Assembly (NCBI GenBank): GCA_964362915.1
Contig: CAYIGH010000010.1
Location: forward strand, 1 to 32,183
DNA length: 32,183 bases
Reading direction: 5' to 3'
Origin: JAUSIK01 sp964362915
GTDB taxonomy: Archaea > Nanobdellota > Nanobdellia > Pacearchaeales > GW2011-AR1
The notes beneath the pieces were generated by a model. It searched no databases. It saw nothing but the letters and a program-made list of their open reading frames with translations, and had not been told where the DNA came from. The translations under genes were made by a program, and so were the position numbers. Each line of letters opens with the position of its first letter. Within the stretch, counting starts at the first letter, position 1. This document shows, one piece after another, positions 1 to 7,246 of the stretch.

Positions 1-829
1 GAATCAAAGCTCCAGTAGCACCCTTATAATCTACATCAAGAAGAGGATGTGTCAATGCCTGTCGCACTGCTTCATCAACTCTAGCTGTTGTATCAGATTC
101 TCCTACTCCAATAACTGCCACATCGCCATTCTTCATAATTGCAGATACGTCGGCATAGTCCAAGTTAATCAATGAGGGCAAAGTAATTGTTTCTACAATA
201 CCTTTAATCATTGTACTGACTAATTCGTTCGCAACTGCAAAAGCTTGCTCCATAGGCAAATTTCCTGCAATATCAACTAATCTATTATTATCAATAAGAA
301 TAGCTGTATCAACAACTTCAGTTAATTCCTGCAGTCCAAATTCTGCCTTGTCTTGTCTGGCTTTTTCACAGTCAAAGGGCATAGTCGCTACAGCAATAAC
401 AACTGCACCAGACTCTTTAGCTAATTGAGCAATTACTGGCGCTGCTCCAGTTCCTGTACCGCCTCCAAGGCCGACATTAATAAAAACCATGTCAGCTCCG
501 CCGGCAGCTCTCTTTAATTCAGAAAGAGATTCTTTAGCAGCCTCTCTTCCTTTTTGAGGATATCCTCCGCAGCCAAGGCCTCTCGTAAGTTCTTTTCCTA
601 TCAAAACTTTCTCATCTGCCTTAGTAATGCTTAAATGAAGTGCATCAGTATTAACACCGTAAATAGTTGCCCCGTTTATCCCCTTATTAAACAGCCAGGT
701 TACAGCATTGCATCCTGCACCGCCAACACCAAAAACCTTGATATTAGCTTTGCCAGCGCGCAATTCATCGAAATTTATGCTATGAGTCTCAGCATGTTGT
801 AAAGCCTCCTTTGCAAAATCTAAAACCAT
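1..829 (-). CDS. ftsZ: Cell division protein FtsZ (partial, N-terminal part)
   Basis: Tubulin-like GTPase that polymerises into the cytokinetic ring. I translated it by hand from the minus strand: about 276 codons from the ATG at 829, with the 3' end lost at the window edge. It shows the N-terminal GTP-binding glycine loop (FGVGGAGCNAV, near residue 33), the VNTD segment (59-62), and the tubulin signature GGGTGTGAAP (near 122-131). The segment KVLIGKELTRGLG is typical of archaeal FtsZ1-type proteins, although the usual GAGGDP there reads GCGGYP. The start is supported by a strong AGGAGG ribosome binding site 8 bases upstream and a TATA box further up. Only the C-terminal part, with the partner-binding tail, is out of view. 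Confidence 0.95.
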   Translation of the reverse strand, partial: MVLDFAKEALQHAETHSINFDELRAGKANIKVFGVGGAGCNAVTWLFNKGINGATIYGVNTDALHLSITKADEKVLIGKELTRGLGCGGYPQKGREAAKESLSELKRAAGGADMVFINVGLGGGTGTGAAPVIAQLAKESGAVVIAVATMPFDCEKARQDKAEFGLQELTEVVDTAILIDNNRLVDIAGNLPMEQAFAVANELVSTMIKGIVETITLPSLINLDYADVSAIMKNGDVAVIGVGESDTTARVDEAVRQALTHPLLDVDYKGATGALI

Positions 830-837
830 CTTAGAAA

Positions 838-843
838 CCTCCT
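838..843 (-). promoter_or_regulatory. Shine-Dalgarno site of ftsZ
   Basis: AGGAGG on the minus strand, 8 bases before the ftsZ ATG at 829. Many genes in this window have short or no leaders and lack such a site, so ftsZ probably has a leadered mRNA with strong initiation. Confidence 0.8.
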
Positions 844-885
844 TTCACTTTTTACAATAACCATAAAAAATAAACAAAGAACTAC

Positions 886-896
886 TTTAAATATTT
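886..896 (-). promoter_or_regulatory. TATA box of ftsZ
   Basis: Minus-strand AAATATTTAAA, 57-67 bases upstream of the ftsZ ATG. With the usual archaeal spacing of about 25 bases, the transcript would start near 862 and carry a leader of roughly 30 bases holding the ribosome binding site. The rest of the gap to 1062 is AT-rich, and I see nothing else supportable in it. Confidence 0.55.
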
Positions 897-1061
897 GACT
901 ATACTGCAATGTAATAGAAAAGTGACAATATTAAGATAGAATTAATAAAAAATAATAATTTTTAATCACAATAATCTATTAAAAGACAGTTTTCAATCAA
1001 TACAAAATGAATAAAATATCATACGAACCAAAAATAGATAAAACCTATGAATTAGATAATT

Positions 1062-1733
1062 CTAAATTTTCTCCAATAACTCCGCCCTTAGCCCAGCATC
1101 TCTGCACAATTTAACAAATTTTTCAGCATCTTCTTTAGTCCCTGCAACGCCTGCCCCATAATGCATTGGTATAACTAAAGCAGGTTTAATTAAATTTGCA
1201 ACCTCAAATGCTTCGTCAGCATCCATAACATACTTTCCTGAAACAGGCAATAAAGCAACAAACTCTGTACCATGCTTCCCATACCCAGTCAATTTTTCCA
1301 TTTCAGGAATCTTATCTGTATCCCCAGAATGATAAATTACCAAATCATTAACCTTGATTAAATAACCAAGCCATCCTTCATTCTTAGGATGATATTCTTT
1401 ATTAATATTATAAGCAGGCAAAGTCTCAATTTTAACATTCCCGAACTCAAGCTTATCCCCGACTTCAACAATCTGCATCTCTACACCTTCAATTTTCGTG
1501 ATCTTACTCTGCCCATCTGGGGGGATAACTATTATAGTTCCTTCCTTAGATAGCTTTGAGATATCTTTTATGCTACAATGATCATAATGACTGTGTGTTA
1601 TCAATATTAAATCAACTTTTTCCACATTGTCAGAGATATTGTAAGGATCAATCGCTATCTTCTTGCTAACTCCATTTCTAACTAAAAATCCAGAATGCCC
1701 TAAAAACTGAATATCCGAACCCCCAATCTCCAT
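1062..1733 (-). CDS. Metallo-beta-lactamase-fold metal-dependent hydrolase (UPF0173-like)
   Basis: A 223-residue single-domain hydrolase of the metallo-beta-lactamase fold. The metal-binding motif THSHYDH lies at residues 46-52, a second ligand motif HSGD at 135-138, and the last histidine in PMHYG near 191. These are the ligands of a two-metal site that activates water. The length and the late IPMHYG motif match the small UPF0173/YtkL-like group found in bacteria and archaea, whose natural substrate is not settled. It has no signal peptide, so it is probably cytoplasmic. It stands alone on the minus strand behind ftsZ with 230 bases between them, so it is probably transcribed separately. Confidence 0.85.
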   Translation of the reverse strand: MEIGGSDIQFLGHSGFLVRNGVSKKIAIDPYNISDNVEKVDLILITHSHYDHCSIKDISKLSKEGTIIVIPPDGQSKITKIEGVEMQIVEVGDKLEFGNVKIETLPAYNINKEYHPKNEGWLGYLIKVNDLVIYHSGDTDKIPEMEKLTGYGKHGTEFVALLPVSGKYVMDADEAFEVANLIKPALVIPMHYGAGVAGTKEDAEKFVKLCRDAGLRAELLEKI

Positions 1734-1829
1734 ATAAATCTATCTCTAATGAAACTTTTAAACTTAATTATGATTTATTTTCGACGCTAATTCAACAAAA
1801 ATTAAATACTCTCCCCTCTCTTATAGAAT

Positions 1830-2201
1830 ATGGAAAATTGGAGACAAAAGTTAAAAGAAGAAGCCGAAAAAATAGCAAAAGAATGCAATTACGAAGGCTG
1901 GAATGGTTATGACGCGCTGCCAATTAAGTCATCATCATTAGAAAACACAATAAGATTAATAAAGCTGCTACCGAGAAAAATACAAATTCCAGATATCTGC
2001 CCGGAACCAAATGGCCAAATAGGCCTTGAATGGCATCCAAAAAAAGGCACAATTCTTTCCCTTTCAGCTTATAATGACATCATTAGCTATGCTGCAATCT
2101 TAGGACCACAATGCAAAAAGTATGGTGAGGAACCATTTACAGATATTATTCCAAAAACAATTGAAGATATAATTACAAACTATTTCTCAAATAAAGATTA
2201 A
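1830..2201 (+). CDS. Hypothetical protein, 123 residues
   Basis: A small, probably cytoplasmic protein with no membrane segment. The N-terminal third is helical and charged. The middle holds GWNGYDALPIK (residues 23-33) and then LPRKIQIPDICPEPNGQIG and LEWHP. This order (W-x-GY-A-PI, a helix, P-x-I-x-P-x-DG or NG, LEW, then a strand ending near ISYA) resembles, from memory, an uncharacterised small family scattered through bacterial accessory regions. I cannot assign a function. It sits alone on the plus strand between minus-strand genes, close to the insertion sequence, and could be an acquired gene. Confidence 0.6.
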   Translation: MENWRQKLKEEAEKIAKECNYEGWNGYDALPIKSSSLENTIRLIKLLPRKIQIPDICPEPNGQIGLEWHPKKGTILSLSAYNDIISYAAILGPQCKKYGEEPFTDIIPKTIEDIITNYFSNKD

Positions 2202-2236
2202 TATTTATAAAAATTCATCCGAAATATCCCTAAATA

Positions 2237-2440
2237 TTATTTATTAATTCCTTCTGCGATTTTTGCTGCATCCTTCCCCATCCTAGAACCAATAATTACC
2301 GCCTCTACATCACTTTTAGGAAGAAGTAAAAATAATGTCTCTTTATCAATAAATCCTTTATTATACAAATCTGCAAAAAATAACAAATTTTCTCTAAACA
2401 CTTTATCTTTTACATAATATCCAATTTTATGTAAGCACAA
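2237..2440 (-). CDS. Hypothetical protein, up to 67 residues, start uncertain
   Basis: A short open frame with no ATG start. The longest version begins at TTG (2440), and a GTG at 2404 is an alternative. A TATA-like stretch around 2443-2455 would put the transcript start near 2425, which favours the inner start. The protein is amphipathic, with a C-terminal segment VEAVIIGSRMGKDAAKIAEG that could be one strand and a helix. It does not match any family I know. It lies just outside the left end of the insertion sequence but is not cut by it. It could be a small gene or the remnant of a longer one. Confidence 0.35.
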   Translation of the reverse strand: MCLHKIGYYVKDKVFRENLLFFADLYNKGFIDKETLFLLLPKSDVEAVIIGSRMGKDAAKIAEGINK

Positions 2441-2460
2441 GAGAGTATATATTTATTTCT

Positions 2461-2475
2461 ATAGAAAAATTTCAT
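2461..2475. repeat. Left target-site duplication of the insertion sequence
   Basis: The 15 bases ATAGAAAAATTTCAT occur here directly before the element's left end and again at 3424-3438 directly after its right end. The identical copies show a fairly recent transposition. Confidence 0.9.
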
Positions 2476-2505
2476 TGTAGTATCCTTAATTAGCTGGAAT
2501 AGTCT
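2476..2505 (+). repeat. Left inverted repeat of the insertion sequence
   Basis: Thirty bases starting TGTAGTATCC, matching the right end (read on the minus strand) at 22 of 30 positions. It ends 11 bases before the transposase ATG. Confidence 0.8.
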
Positions 2506-2516
2506 CTTCAATAGCA

Positions 2517-3389
2517 ATGGAAAGAGACATAACAAAGAAAAGGGAATACACAATAAAAAAGAATAAAGAAGGATGGACAGGATATAGAATCGCTAATCAC
2601 TTATGTTTGCCAATAAGCACAATCTATTCTTGGATAGGTAAATATCAAAACTGTAATATAGATGACATGTCTAATAAGATCACTAGAACTAAAATGCCAA
2701 TTGATGAAAAGACAAGGAAGTTTGTAGCCAGACTTAGAAATAAATGGAATTGGAGGCCAGTAAGGATAGAAGGATACATAAGAAAGAACAAACCAGAAGG
2801 AATAACTCCAATAGGGCACAATAAGATTTATGATATTCTTGTTAAGGAAAGATTGAATATGCCCATAGACTTTGTAAGAAAAACATGGGGAACTAAAAGA
2901 TTTGAAAGAGATCATTCAAACAGCTTATGGCAAACGGACTTCAAGCTCCTCGATAATGATAATTGGATTTGCACTTTCTTAGATGATCATAGTAGATTCC
3001 TAACAGGAGGAAAAGAGTTTAATGAAGATCCAACAACAGAAATAGCTTTAGAAATATTTGAAAAAGCCGGGAAGAAATATGGTTTTCCAGAACAAGTATT
3101 AACAGACCAAGGAACGCAGTTTTACAATGCTCCCAAATCAGGAAAACAAGATGCATTAAGTTACTTTACAAAAAGACTTCTTGAATTAGGAACACAGCAT
3201 ATTGTTGCAAGCAAGAGAAGACCTACAACAATCGGAAAGATAGAATCATTTCATAGGGCTCTGCAAATGGAAGGCAATCAATTGAACATGAGTTACCAAA
3301 GATTTTTTAGCTACTGGAATAATAAAAGACCACATCAAGCTCTAGAATACAGTTATCCAAAAGATATTTATTTTAGAGATATGAAATAA
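2517..3389 (+). CDS. IS481-like DDE transposase
   Basis: A 290-residue transposase that would cut and join the ends of the element around it. The N-terminal 45 residues form a helix-turn-helix (GYRIANHLCLPISTIYSWI) for binding the ends, followed by a second HTH-like region around 62-115. The RNase H-like catalytic core has D141 (LWQTDFKLL), D197 (VLTDQGTQFY) and E243 (IGKIESFHRAL). Spacing from the second Asp to the Glu is 45 residues rather than the usual 35, owing to a small insertion around 205-215. The end carries YWNNKRPHQAL, typical of IS3/IS481 integrase cores. The frame is intact, so it may be active. Confidence 0.92.
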   Translation: MERDITKKREYTIKKNKEGWTGYRIANHLCLPISTIYSWIGKYQNCNIDDMSNKITRTKMPIDEKTRKFVARLRNKWNWRPVRIEGYIRKNKPEGITPIGHNKIYDILVKERLNMPIDFVRKTWGTKRFERDHSNSLWQTDFKLLDNDNWICTFLDDHSRFLTGGKEFNEDPTTEIALEIFEKAGKKYGFPEQVLTDQGTQFYNAPKSGKQDALSYFTKRLLELGTQHIVASKRRPTTIGKIESFHRALQMEGNQLNMSYQRFFSYWNNKRPHQALEYSYPKDIYFRDMK

Positions 3390-3393
3390 ATTA

Positions 3394-3423
3394 AGATTAT
3401 TCTATGTAATCAGGGATAGCACA
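3394..3423 (-). repeat. Right inverted repeat of the insertion sequence
   Basis: Read on the minus strand it starts TGTGCTATCC and matches the left end at 22 of 30 positions. It lies between the transposase stop and the right target duplication. Confidence 0.8.
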
Positions 3424-3438
3424 ATAGAAAAATTTCAT
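3424..3438. repeat. Right target-site duplication of the insertion sequence
   Basis: Identical to the 15 bases at 2461-2475. Bases 3435-3437 (TCA) are the minus-strand TGA stop of gatA, so the insertion target spanned the gatA stop codon. Confidence 0.9.
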
Positions 3439-4994
3439 CCCAATCTTTCAATTTCTCTCGCAATACTCAACATCTTACCTTCTTTTCCCTTAGCACACAT
3501 AACCTGCATCCCAACTGGAATTCCGCCTATTTTTCTAATAGGAACAGAAACAGCGCAAATTTCAGCTAAATTCGCAGGAATTGTCAAAGCATCAGCAGCA
3601 TATACCTCTGCAGGTTTCATTTTTCTTCCTTCGCCAATTTTCCAAGGCAATAAAGGAACAGTCGGCATAATCAAGCAGTCTACTTTTTTCAAAATACTCT
3701 CAAATTCTTCTTTAATCAATTCCTTAACTTCCAAGGCCTTCCTATAATAAGCTCCCTTAAATTCAGCTTTAGTTATCTCGCTCCCCCCTAAAATTCTTCT
3801 TAAAACTTCTTCTCCGCAGCTTTCTTCTATTTTCTTCCCATATCTCCTTCCGTCAAATCTTCTGGTTGCAGAAAAAAATTCAACATATACTAAAGGATAA
3901 TAAGTCTGCACAGCCAAATCAATGTGTCCAATCTCTACATTTTTAATCGCCCACTTAAACCTCTTCCCCATTTCCTCTGTCTTCTTATTAACTAAACCTG
4001 CAATTTTCCTATCAACACCCTTTACGTCAATAATTCCAACATTGATCTTTCCCGCATTCTCCAATCTAATTTCACTAGAATCAAAACTGATTGTATCTCT
4101 CTCGTCTTTTCCTCTAATAACATCCAAAACTAAAGCAACATCCTCTACGTCCTTCCCTAAAACTCCAATTTGGTCGAGGCTCATACTCAAATCTATCAAT
4201 CCATATCTACTTACATACCCATAACTTGGCTTTACTCCAACAACCCCGCAATGGGAAGCAGGATTCCTTATACTCCCCCCTGTATCACTTCCTAAAGCAA
4301 CATCACAAAAACCAGCAGCGACAGCAGCAGCACTACCGCTGCTAGATCCCCCAGGTATTCTTCCAAAAGCAGTAGGATTTTCCGTTGCTCCAAATGCGCT
4401 ATTCTCACCAGAAGAGCCTGCAGCAAATTCATCCATATTGCACATACCAATAATAATTCCATCCTCTTTTCTTATTTTTTCAATAACAGTTGCATCATAA
4501 GGAGCTTTATAATTCTCTAAAGTCTTAGACGCACAATTACAAATCATTCCTTTAACATTGATATTGCTTTTAATCCCAAAAACATATCCATATAATCTCC
4601 CCTTTTTAGCTTTTTTGTCTATCTCTCTAGCCTCGCTAATTACGTTATCATTTAAATGCAAAAAAGCATTTATCTTTTTATCTTCTCTCTTAATTTTTTC
4701 TAAATATGCTTTAACTTTATTCTCTACTTTCATTGGCTTTTCTTTATTCTCAACTCTAACCTTTTTACTCTTCTTCTCTTTATTTTCTCCAAGAATCTTC
4801 CTCAACTTACCTTCGCCCTCATTTATCAAAACACCAATCTTATCCTCAAATTCAACAATCCTCCCATAAACTTCCTTAGTGGAAAAGCCAATGGCATTCA
4901 ATAATCTATCAATCTGCTCTTCACTTAATTTTCTCAATTCATTAGATAATTCCCTGCTTATTTTATTAATCTTAGAATTCTTTATTCCCATCAT
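3435..4994 (-). CDS. gatA: Asp-tRNA(Asn)/Glu-tRNA(Gln) amidotransferase subunit A
   Basis: Amidase-signature glutaminase of the GatCAB transamidosome. It releases ammonia from glutamine, which GatB uses to turn misacylated Asp-tRNA(Asn) (or Glu-tRNA(Gln)) into the amide form. The Ser-cisSer-Lys triad is visible as K142 (FGIKSN), S217 (IPGGSSSGSAAA) and S241 (SDTGGSIRNP), with the same 75- and 24-residue spacings as known GatA. The protein is 519 residues. The family fold begins near residue 88 (MKVENKVKAYLEKI), so about 87 charged residues are an N-terminal extension with no clear match. Two ATG codons lie side by side at 4994 and 4991. A TATA box at 5012-5022 suggests an almost leaderless mRNA, supporting this start over an internal one at M88. 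GatB is not in the window. Confidence 0.93.
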   Translation of the reverse strand: MMGIKNSKINKISRELSNELRKLSEEQIDRLLNAIGFSTKEVYGRIVEFEDKIGVLINEGEGKLRKILGENKEKKSKKVRVENKEKPMKVENKVKAYLEKIKREDKKINAFLHLNDNVISEAREIDKKAKKGRLYGYVFGIKSNINVKGMICNCASKTLENYKAPYDATVIEKIRKEDGIIIGMCNMDEFAAGSSGENSAFGATENPTAFGRIPGGSSSGSAAAVAAGFCDVALGSDTGGSIRNPASHCGVVGVKPSYGYVSRYGLIDLSMSLDQIGVLGKDVEDVALVLDVIRGKDERDTISFDSSEIRLENAGKINVGIIDVKGVDRKIAGLVNKKTEEMGKRFKWAIKNVEIGHIDLAVQTYYPLVYVEFFSATRRFDGRRYGKKIEESCGEEVLRRILGGSEITKAEFKGAYYRKALEVKELIKEEFESILKKVDCLIMPTVPLLPWKIGEGRKMKPAEVYAADALTIPANLAEICAVSVPIRKIGGIPVGMQVMCAKGKEGKMLSIAREIERLG

Positions 4995-5011
4995 AAATCA
5001 AGAAAAAACCT

Positions 5012-5022
5012 ATTTATTAAAC
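5012..5022 (-). promoter_or_regulatory. TATA box of gatA
   Basis: Minus-strand AGTTTAATAAATA-type box ending about 17 bases before the gatA ATG. Usual archaeal spacing puts the transcript start at or next to the ATG, so gatA can be expressed on its own, apart from the upstream genes. Confidence 0.4.
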
Positions 5023-5023
5023 T

Positions 5024-5137
5024 TTACTTCTCGCCCCAAACACCAACAATATTTCCTTCTGTATCCTTCGCTTGAACATAGAATCCCATTCCGCCTACTT
5101 GCACTTTTGGTCTAAAAACCTTACCACTCCACTCTTT
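5024..5137 (-). pseudogene. Relic of a VOC-superfamily (glyoxalase/bleomycin resistance) gene
   Basis: An open stretch of about 37 codons ending in TAA (5024-5026) and preceded in frame by a stop at 5138-5140. It has no start codon near its beginning. It reads SGKVFRPKVQVGGMGF, then YVQAKDTEGNIVGVWGEK. This matches the end of small VOC-family proteins, where a GGKV-RPK strand, GMG-(Y/F) and a D-EGN-(I/V)-G-W strand form the last part of the beta-alpha-beta-beta-beta module. The rest of the gene is missing: the upstream frame encodes an unrelated protein that overlaps it by a few bases. I read it as the surviving 3' tail of a deleted gene. Confidence 0.65.
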
Positions 5138-5603
5138 TCACAGGCCTTCTAACGTAAACTATCTCCTGCAACTCGTAAAATTCTATGCTCGTCTCCATTT
5201 GATCAGTAAAATATCTTAATTGATAATCTTTATCTGTCTTTGGATTAAAAATTTCAATAGCCATTTCCTTCGTCTTTCCATGATCGATCAAAACATAATG
5301 AGCATCAATACTAAATTCAATGCCATCAACCTTTATTTTATCCCCTTTCTTTAATTGAGAAACTGGCTTAGATGCTCTAACATCAACCTTATCCAAATCA
5401 ACATTCCCTTCAGAGTCTAAAACACCCTTTAACTTTTTAACCTCTTCCTCAGCTTTCTCAAGATATCCTTCTAATTCCTCCTCACTTTCCCCATTTTCAA
5501 CTTCACCATTATCTTGAGAATCAACTTCCTTTGTCCATTTTTTCCTGCTTTTCTCTTTCTTTTCCTTCTTAGCTTTTTCTTGAATTTTCTTTTTCATTGC
5601 CAT
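5121..5603 (-). CDS. Conserved-looking hypothetical protein with charged N-terminus
   Basis: 160 residues. The first 65 are extremely rich in Lys and Glu and probably disordered or coiled coil. Residues about 78-160 look like a compact, strand-rich domain (PVSQLKKGDKIKVDGIEFSI, then strands ending in VYVRRPVKRVEW). The GDKIKVDGIEF pattern recalls small beta-barrels such as SH3- or OB-like folds, but I cannot name the family. The start overlaps the 3' end of the GatC-like gene by 10 bases, so the two are co-transcribed and perhaps translationally coupled. Two starts are possible (5603 and 5597). The cluster suggests a translation-related role, by context only. Confidence 0.7.
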   Translation of the reverse strand: MAMKKKIQEKAKKEKKEKSRKKWTKEVDSQDNGEVENGESEEELEGYLEKAEEEVKKLKGVLDSEGNVDLDKVDVRASKPVSQLKKGDKIKVDGIEFSIDAHYVLIDHGKTKEMAIEIFNPKTDKDYQLRYFTDQMETSIEFYELQEIVYVRRPVKRVEW

Positions 5604-5833
5604 TTTTTCTTTTCAGCTATTATGCAATCTCCTTCTTTTTCAGGAGCATTTGCAAACATTCTATCATGAAAATCCCCATCACATTTCTGCCCTGTCCCCT
5701 CTTTTCTATAACCCCCTACGACCTTTTTAACCTTTTCCTCTTTAACTTTAATCTTTTCTAAAGCCCTGGCAAAACTATCAAGAATTTCTTTAGCTTGTTT
5801 TCTTATCTGTTCTTTTTGCTTTTCAGCTATCAT
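5594..5833 (-). CDS. GatC-like small protein (putative amidotransferase subunit C)
   Basis: A 79-residue soluble protein. Its first 45 residues are a charged helix (KEQIRKQAKEILDSFARALE) and its end reads RMFANAPEKEGDCIIAEKKKW. The ending recalls the bacterial GatC tail, where (A/M)-x-NAP-E-x-(D/E)G-x-(F/I)-x-V-P-K wraps around GatA; the helix corresponds to the middle GatC helix. The first GatC helix (HVAKLARLELSEEE in the family) is not seen, so the protein is shorter than the usual 95 or so residues. It lies one gene upstream of gatA on the same strand, as expected for a partner that stabilises GatAB. The assignment rests on motif memory and context; it could be an unrelated small archaeal protein. 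Confidence 0.55.
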   Translation of the reverse strand: MIAEKQKEQIRKQAKEILDSFARALEKIKVKEEKVKKVVGGYRKEGTGQKCDGDFHDRMFANAPEKEGDCIIAEKKKWQ

Positions 5834-5850
5834 CTTTCTAACAAGAGAGT

Positions 5851-6699
5851 TTATTTAATAAACTTAATCCTTCCTACTCTCCCGTCTAACATCTCCACAA
5901 CCTCTGCTTTCCCTTCATGTGCTGCTCCAGGATTGATTATTATTGTCCTGCCTATTTTATCTTTTCCAGAAGACTCGTGTATATGTCCTCCAATTGCTAA
6001 AATAGGCTGATGCTTTTGAATAACTTTTTTAATTAATTTAGACCCATAATGCCTTCCCTTCACATTTTTATGTGCCTTTTTCCATGTTATCTTATCTAAT
6101 CTAGTATTAAAAGGAACATTGTGCGAAACAAAAATAACTCTTCCTTTTCTATTCTCTTTCCTAAATTTCCTGAATAAATTGTCTAAAATTTTTTTGCTTT
6201 TTTTAAAAGCCCTGCTCTTTGCATCTCCCGGAGAGCTTCCGCCTGAAGCGCCAATAAAAACAAAATCTCCATATCTAAAAAAAGAATAATCAAATCTCTT
6301 AATATTCTTATATTTCCTAATTATCTTAGAAAAAAAGTCCTGCTGATCCCATGCCCAATATCTTTTCCCTTTACGTTTCAAATCAAAAACATCATTTCTT
6401 CTTGTATAATCAACATTTCCAAAAACAGTTATTACAGGAACATTCAATTTATCCAGTTTTTGAATTGCCTTTTCTCCAATTTCCAAATCCTTCAAAACCA
6501 ATTGTTTATACTTCTCCTTCCCAATAATCTCCCATAATTCAACATCTTTATGATAGCAATGCTTAAACCATAATTTTCTATAATAAAATGGAAAATAATC
6601 TCCATTGGAAACAACCAAATCTACTTTTTCTTTCCTAATCAAATTAACAAACTTCTTAGGAAAATGTCCATGAAAATCTCCTAAAACTAAAAACTTCAT
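5851..6699 (-). CDS. Calcineurin-like metallophosphoesterase
   Basis: A 282-residue cytoplasmic phosphoesterase with a two-metal site. All family motifs are visible in order: LGDFHGHF at the start, VSNGDYF, FGNVDYT, VFVSHNVPF-type motif (VIFVSHNVPF) and GGHIHES. The last motif is followed by INPGAAHEG, as in YfcE/Rv0805-like enzymes. The substrate (phosphodiester or phosphomonoester) cannot be told from sequence. The longest frame starts with TTG at 6708, but the ATG at 6699 begins exactly at the conserved first strand (MKFLVLGDFHG), so I use it. The gene ends 17 bases before the GatC-like gene on the same strand and may head that operon. Confidence 0.9.
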   Translation of the reverse strand: MKFLVLGDFHGHFPKKFVNLIRKEKVDLVVSNGDYFPFYYRKLWFKHCYHKDVELWEIIGKEKYKQLVLKDLEIGEKAIQKLDKLNVPVITVFGNVDYTRRNDVFDLKRKGKRYWAWDQQDFFSKIIRKYKNIKRFDYSFFRYGDFVFIGASGGSSPGDAKSRAFKKSKKILDNLFRKFRKENRKGRVIFVSHNVPFNTRLDKITWKKAHKNVKGRHYGSKLIKKVIQKHQPILAIGGHIHESSGKDKIGRTIIINPGAAHEGKAEVVEMLDGRVGRIKFIK

Positions 6700-6779
6700 A
6701 TAAATCAAAAATAAAATTCATTATTAAACCTATCTGAATAAAACAAAAAATTTAAAACCATATAAATAATAGATAACTA

Positions 6780-7226
6780 ATGGCAACTCAAACCGCGGAG
6801 CAAAAATTTAAAAGATTATTAGAAAAACATAATGAGTATGATCCAGAAGCATATAACTTTATCTACGAAGTCTTGGATTATACCAAAAATAAAAAATCTG
6901 AAAAGGGAACAATCCACGTTACAGCGCACGAATTATTACAAGGTTTCCTTTTTTATACAATAGAGCAATTTGGCTGTCTTGCGCAAACAGTTTTAAATGA
7001 ATGGGGAGTAAAAACAACTAATGACATAGGAGAAATTGTTTATAATCTAATGGAATATGACCTCATGGGAAAACAGCCCTCTGATAGAAAAGAAGAATTT
7101 AATAATTTCTATAATTTAAAAGAAGTTTTTAATCTAAAGCCCATACCTATATATCAAGATAAAGAAAAAGAATGGATAGTTTTATATTATCCTAAAAAAT
7201 TAACAAAACCTAAAGGAAAAGCTTAA
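6780..7226 (+). CDS. Minf_1886-family protein
   Basis: 148 residues, soluble. It carries the family pattern AYNFIYEVLDYTKNK, HVTAHELLQGFLFYTIEQFG, TVLNEWGVKTTNDIGEIVYN and then an acidic FNNFYNLKEVF end. I know this family (named after a Methylacidiphilum gene) mostly from Planctomycetes, Verrucomicrobia and relatives; its function is unknown. Its presence in an archaeon suggests transfer from a bacterium, which is inference. The frame extends about 40 residues past the conserved part with a lysine- and proline-rich end. It is transcribed away from the metallophosphoesterase, with about 80 bases of AT-rich intergenic DNA. Confidence 0.75.
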   Translation: MATQTAEQKFKRLLEKHNEYDPEAYNFIYEVLDYTKNKKSEKGTIHVTAHELLQGFLFYTIEQFGCLAQTVLNEWGVKTTNDIGEIVYNLMEYDLMGKQPSDRKEEFNNFYNLKEVFNLKPIPIYQDKEKEWIVLYYPKKLTKPKGKA

Positions 7227-7246
7227 AAAGCAGAAAATCTTTTAAT

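Larger units (their letters stand above)
2476..3423 (+). mobile_element. Complete IS481-like insertion sequence, 948 bp
   Basis: The element begins TGT and ends ACA. Its two ends form an imperfect inverted repeat: in the outer 30 bases, 22 match (left TGTAGTATCCTTAATTA, right read inward TGTGCTATCCCTGATTA). It holds one intact DDE transposase gene filling almost the whole length and is flanked by identical 15-bp direct repeats. TGT ends, a length near 1 kb, a single transposase frame and a target duplication of up to about 15 bp fit the IS481 family as I know it; the family assignment is by pattern only. It landed between gatA and the small frame at 2237-2440. One duplication copy covers the gatA stop codon without changing the protein. 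Confidence 0.88.

Noticed and set aside
1006..1113. Plus-strand frame of 35 codons (MNKISYEPKID...)
   Set aside because: No ribosome site or TATA box fits, and its end overlaps the 3' part of the hydrolase gene; probably chance.
2601..2915. Minus-strand frame of 104 codons inside the transposase
   Set aside because: It is the mirror of the conserved transposase frame and matches nothing.
5121..5603. Frameshifted fusion of the upstream gene with the VOC tail
   Set aside because: The upstream protein shows no VOC features and ends at a normal stop; the relic explanation is simpler.
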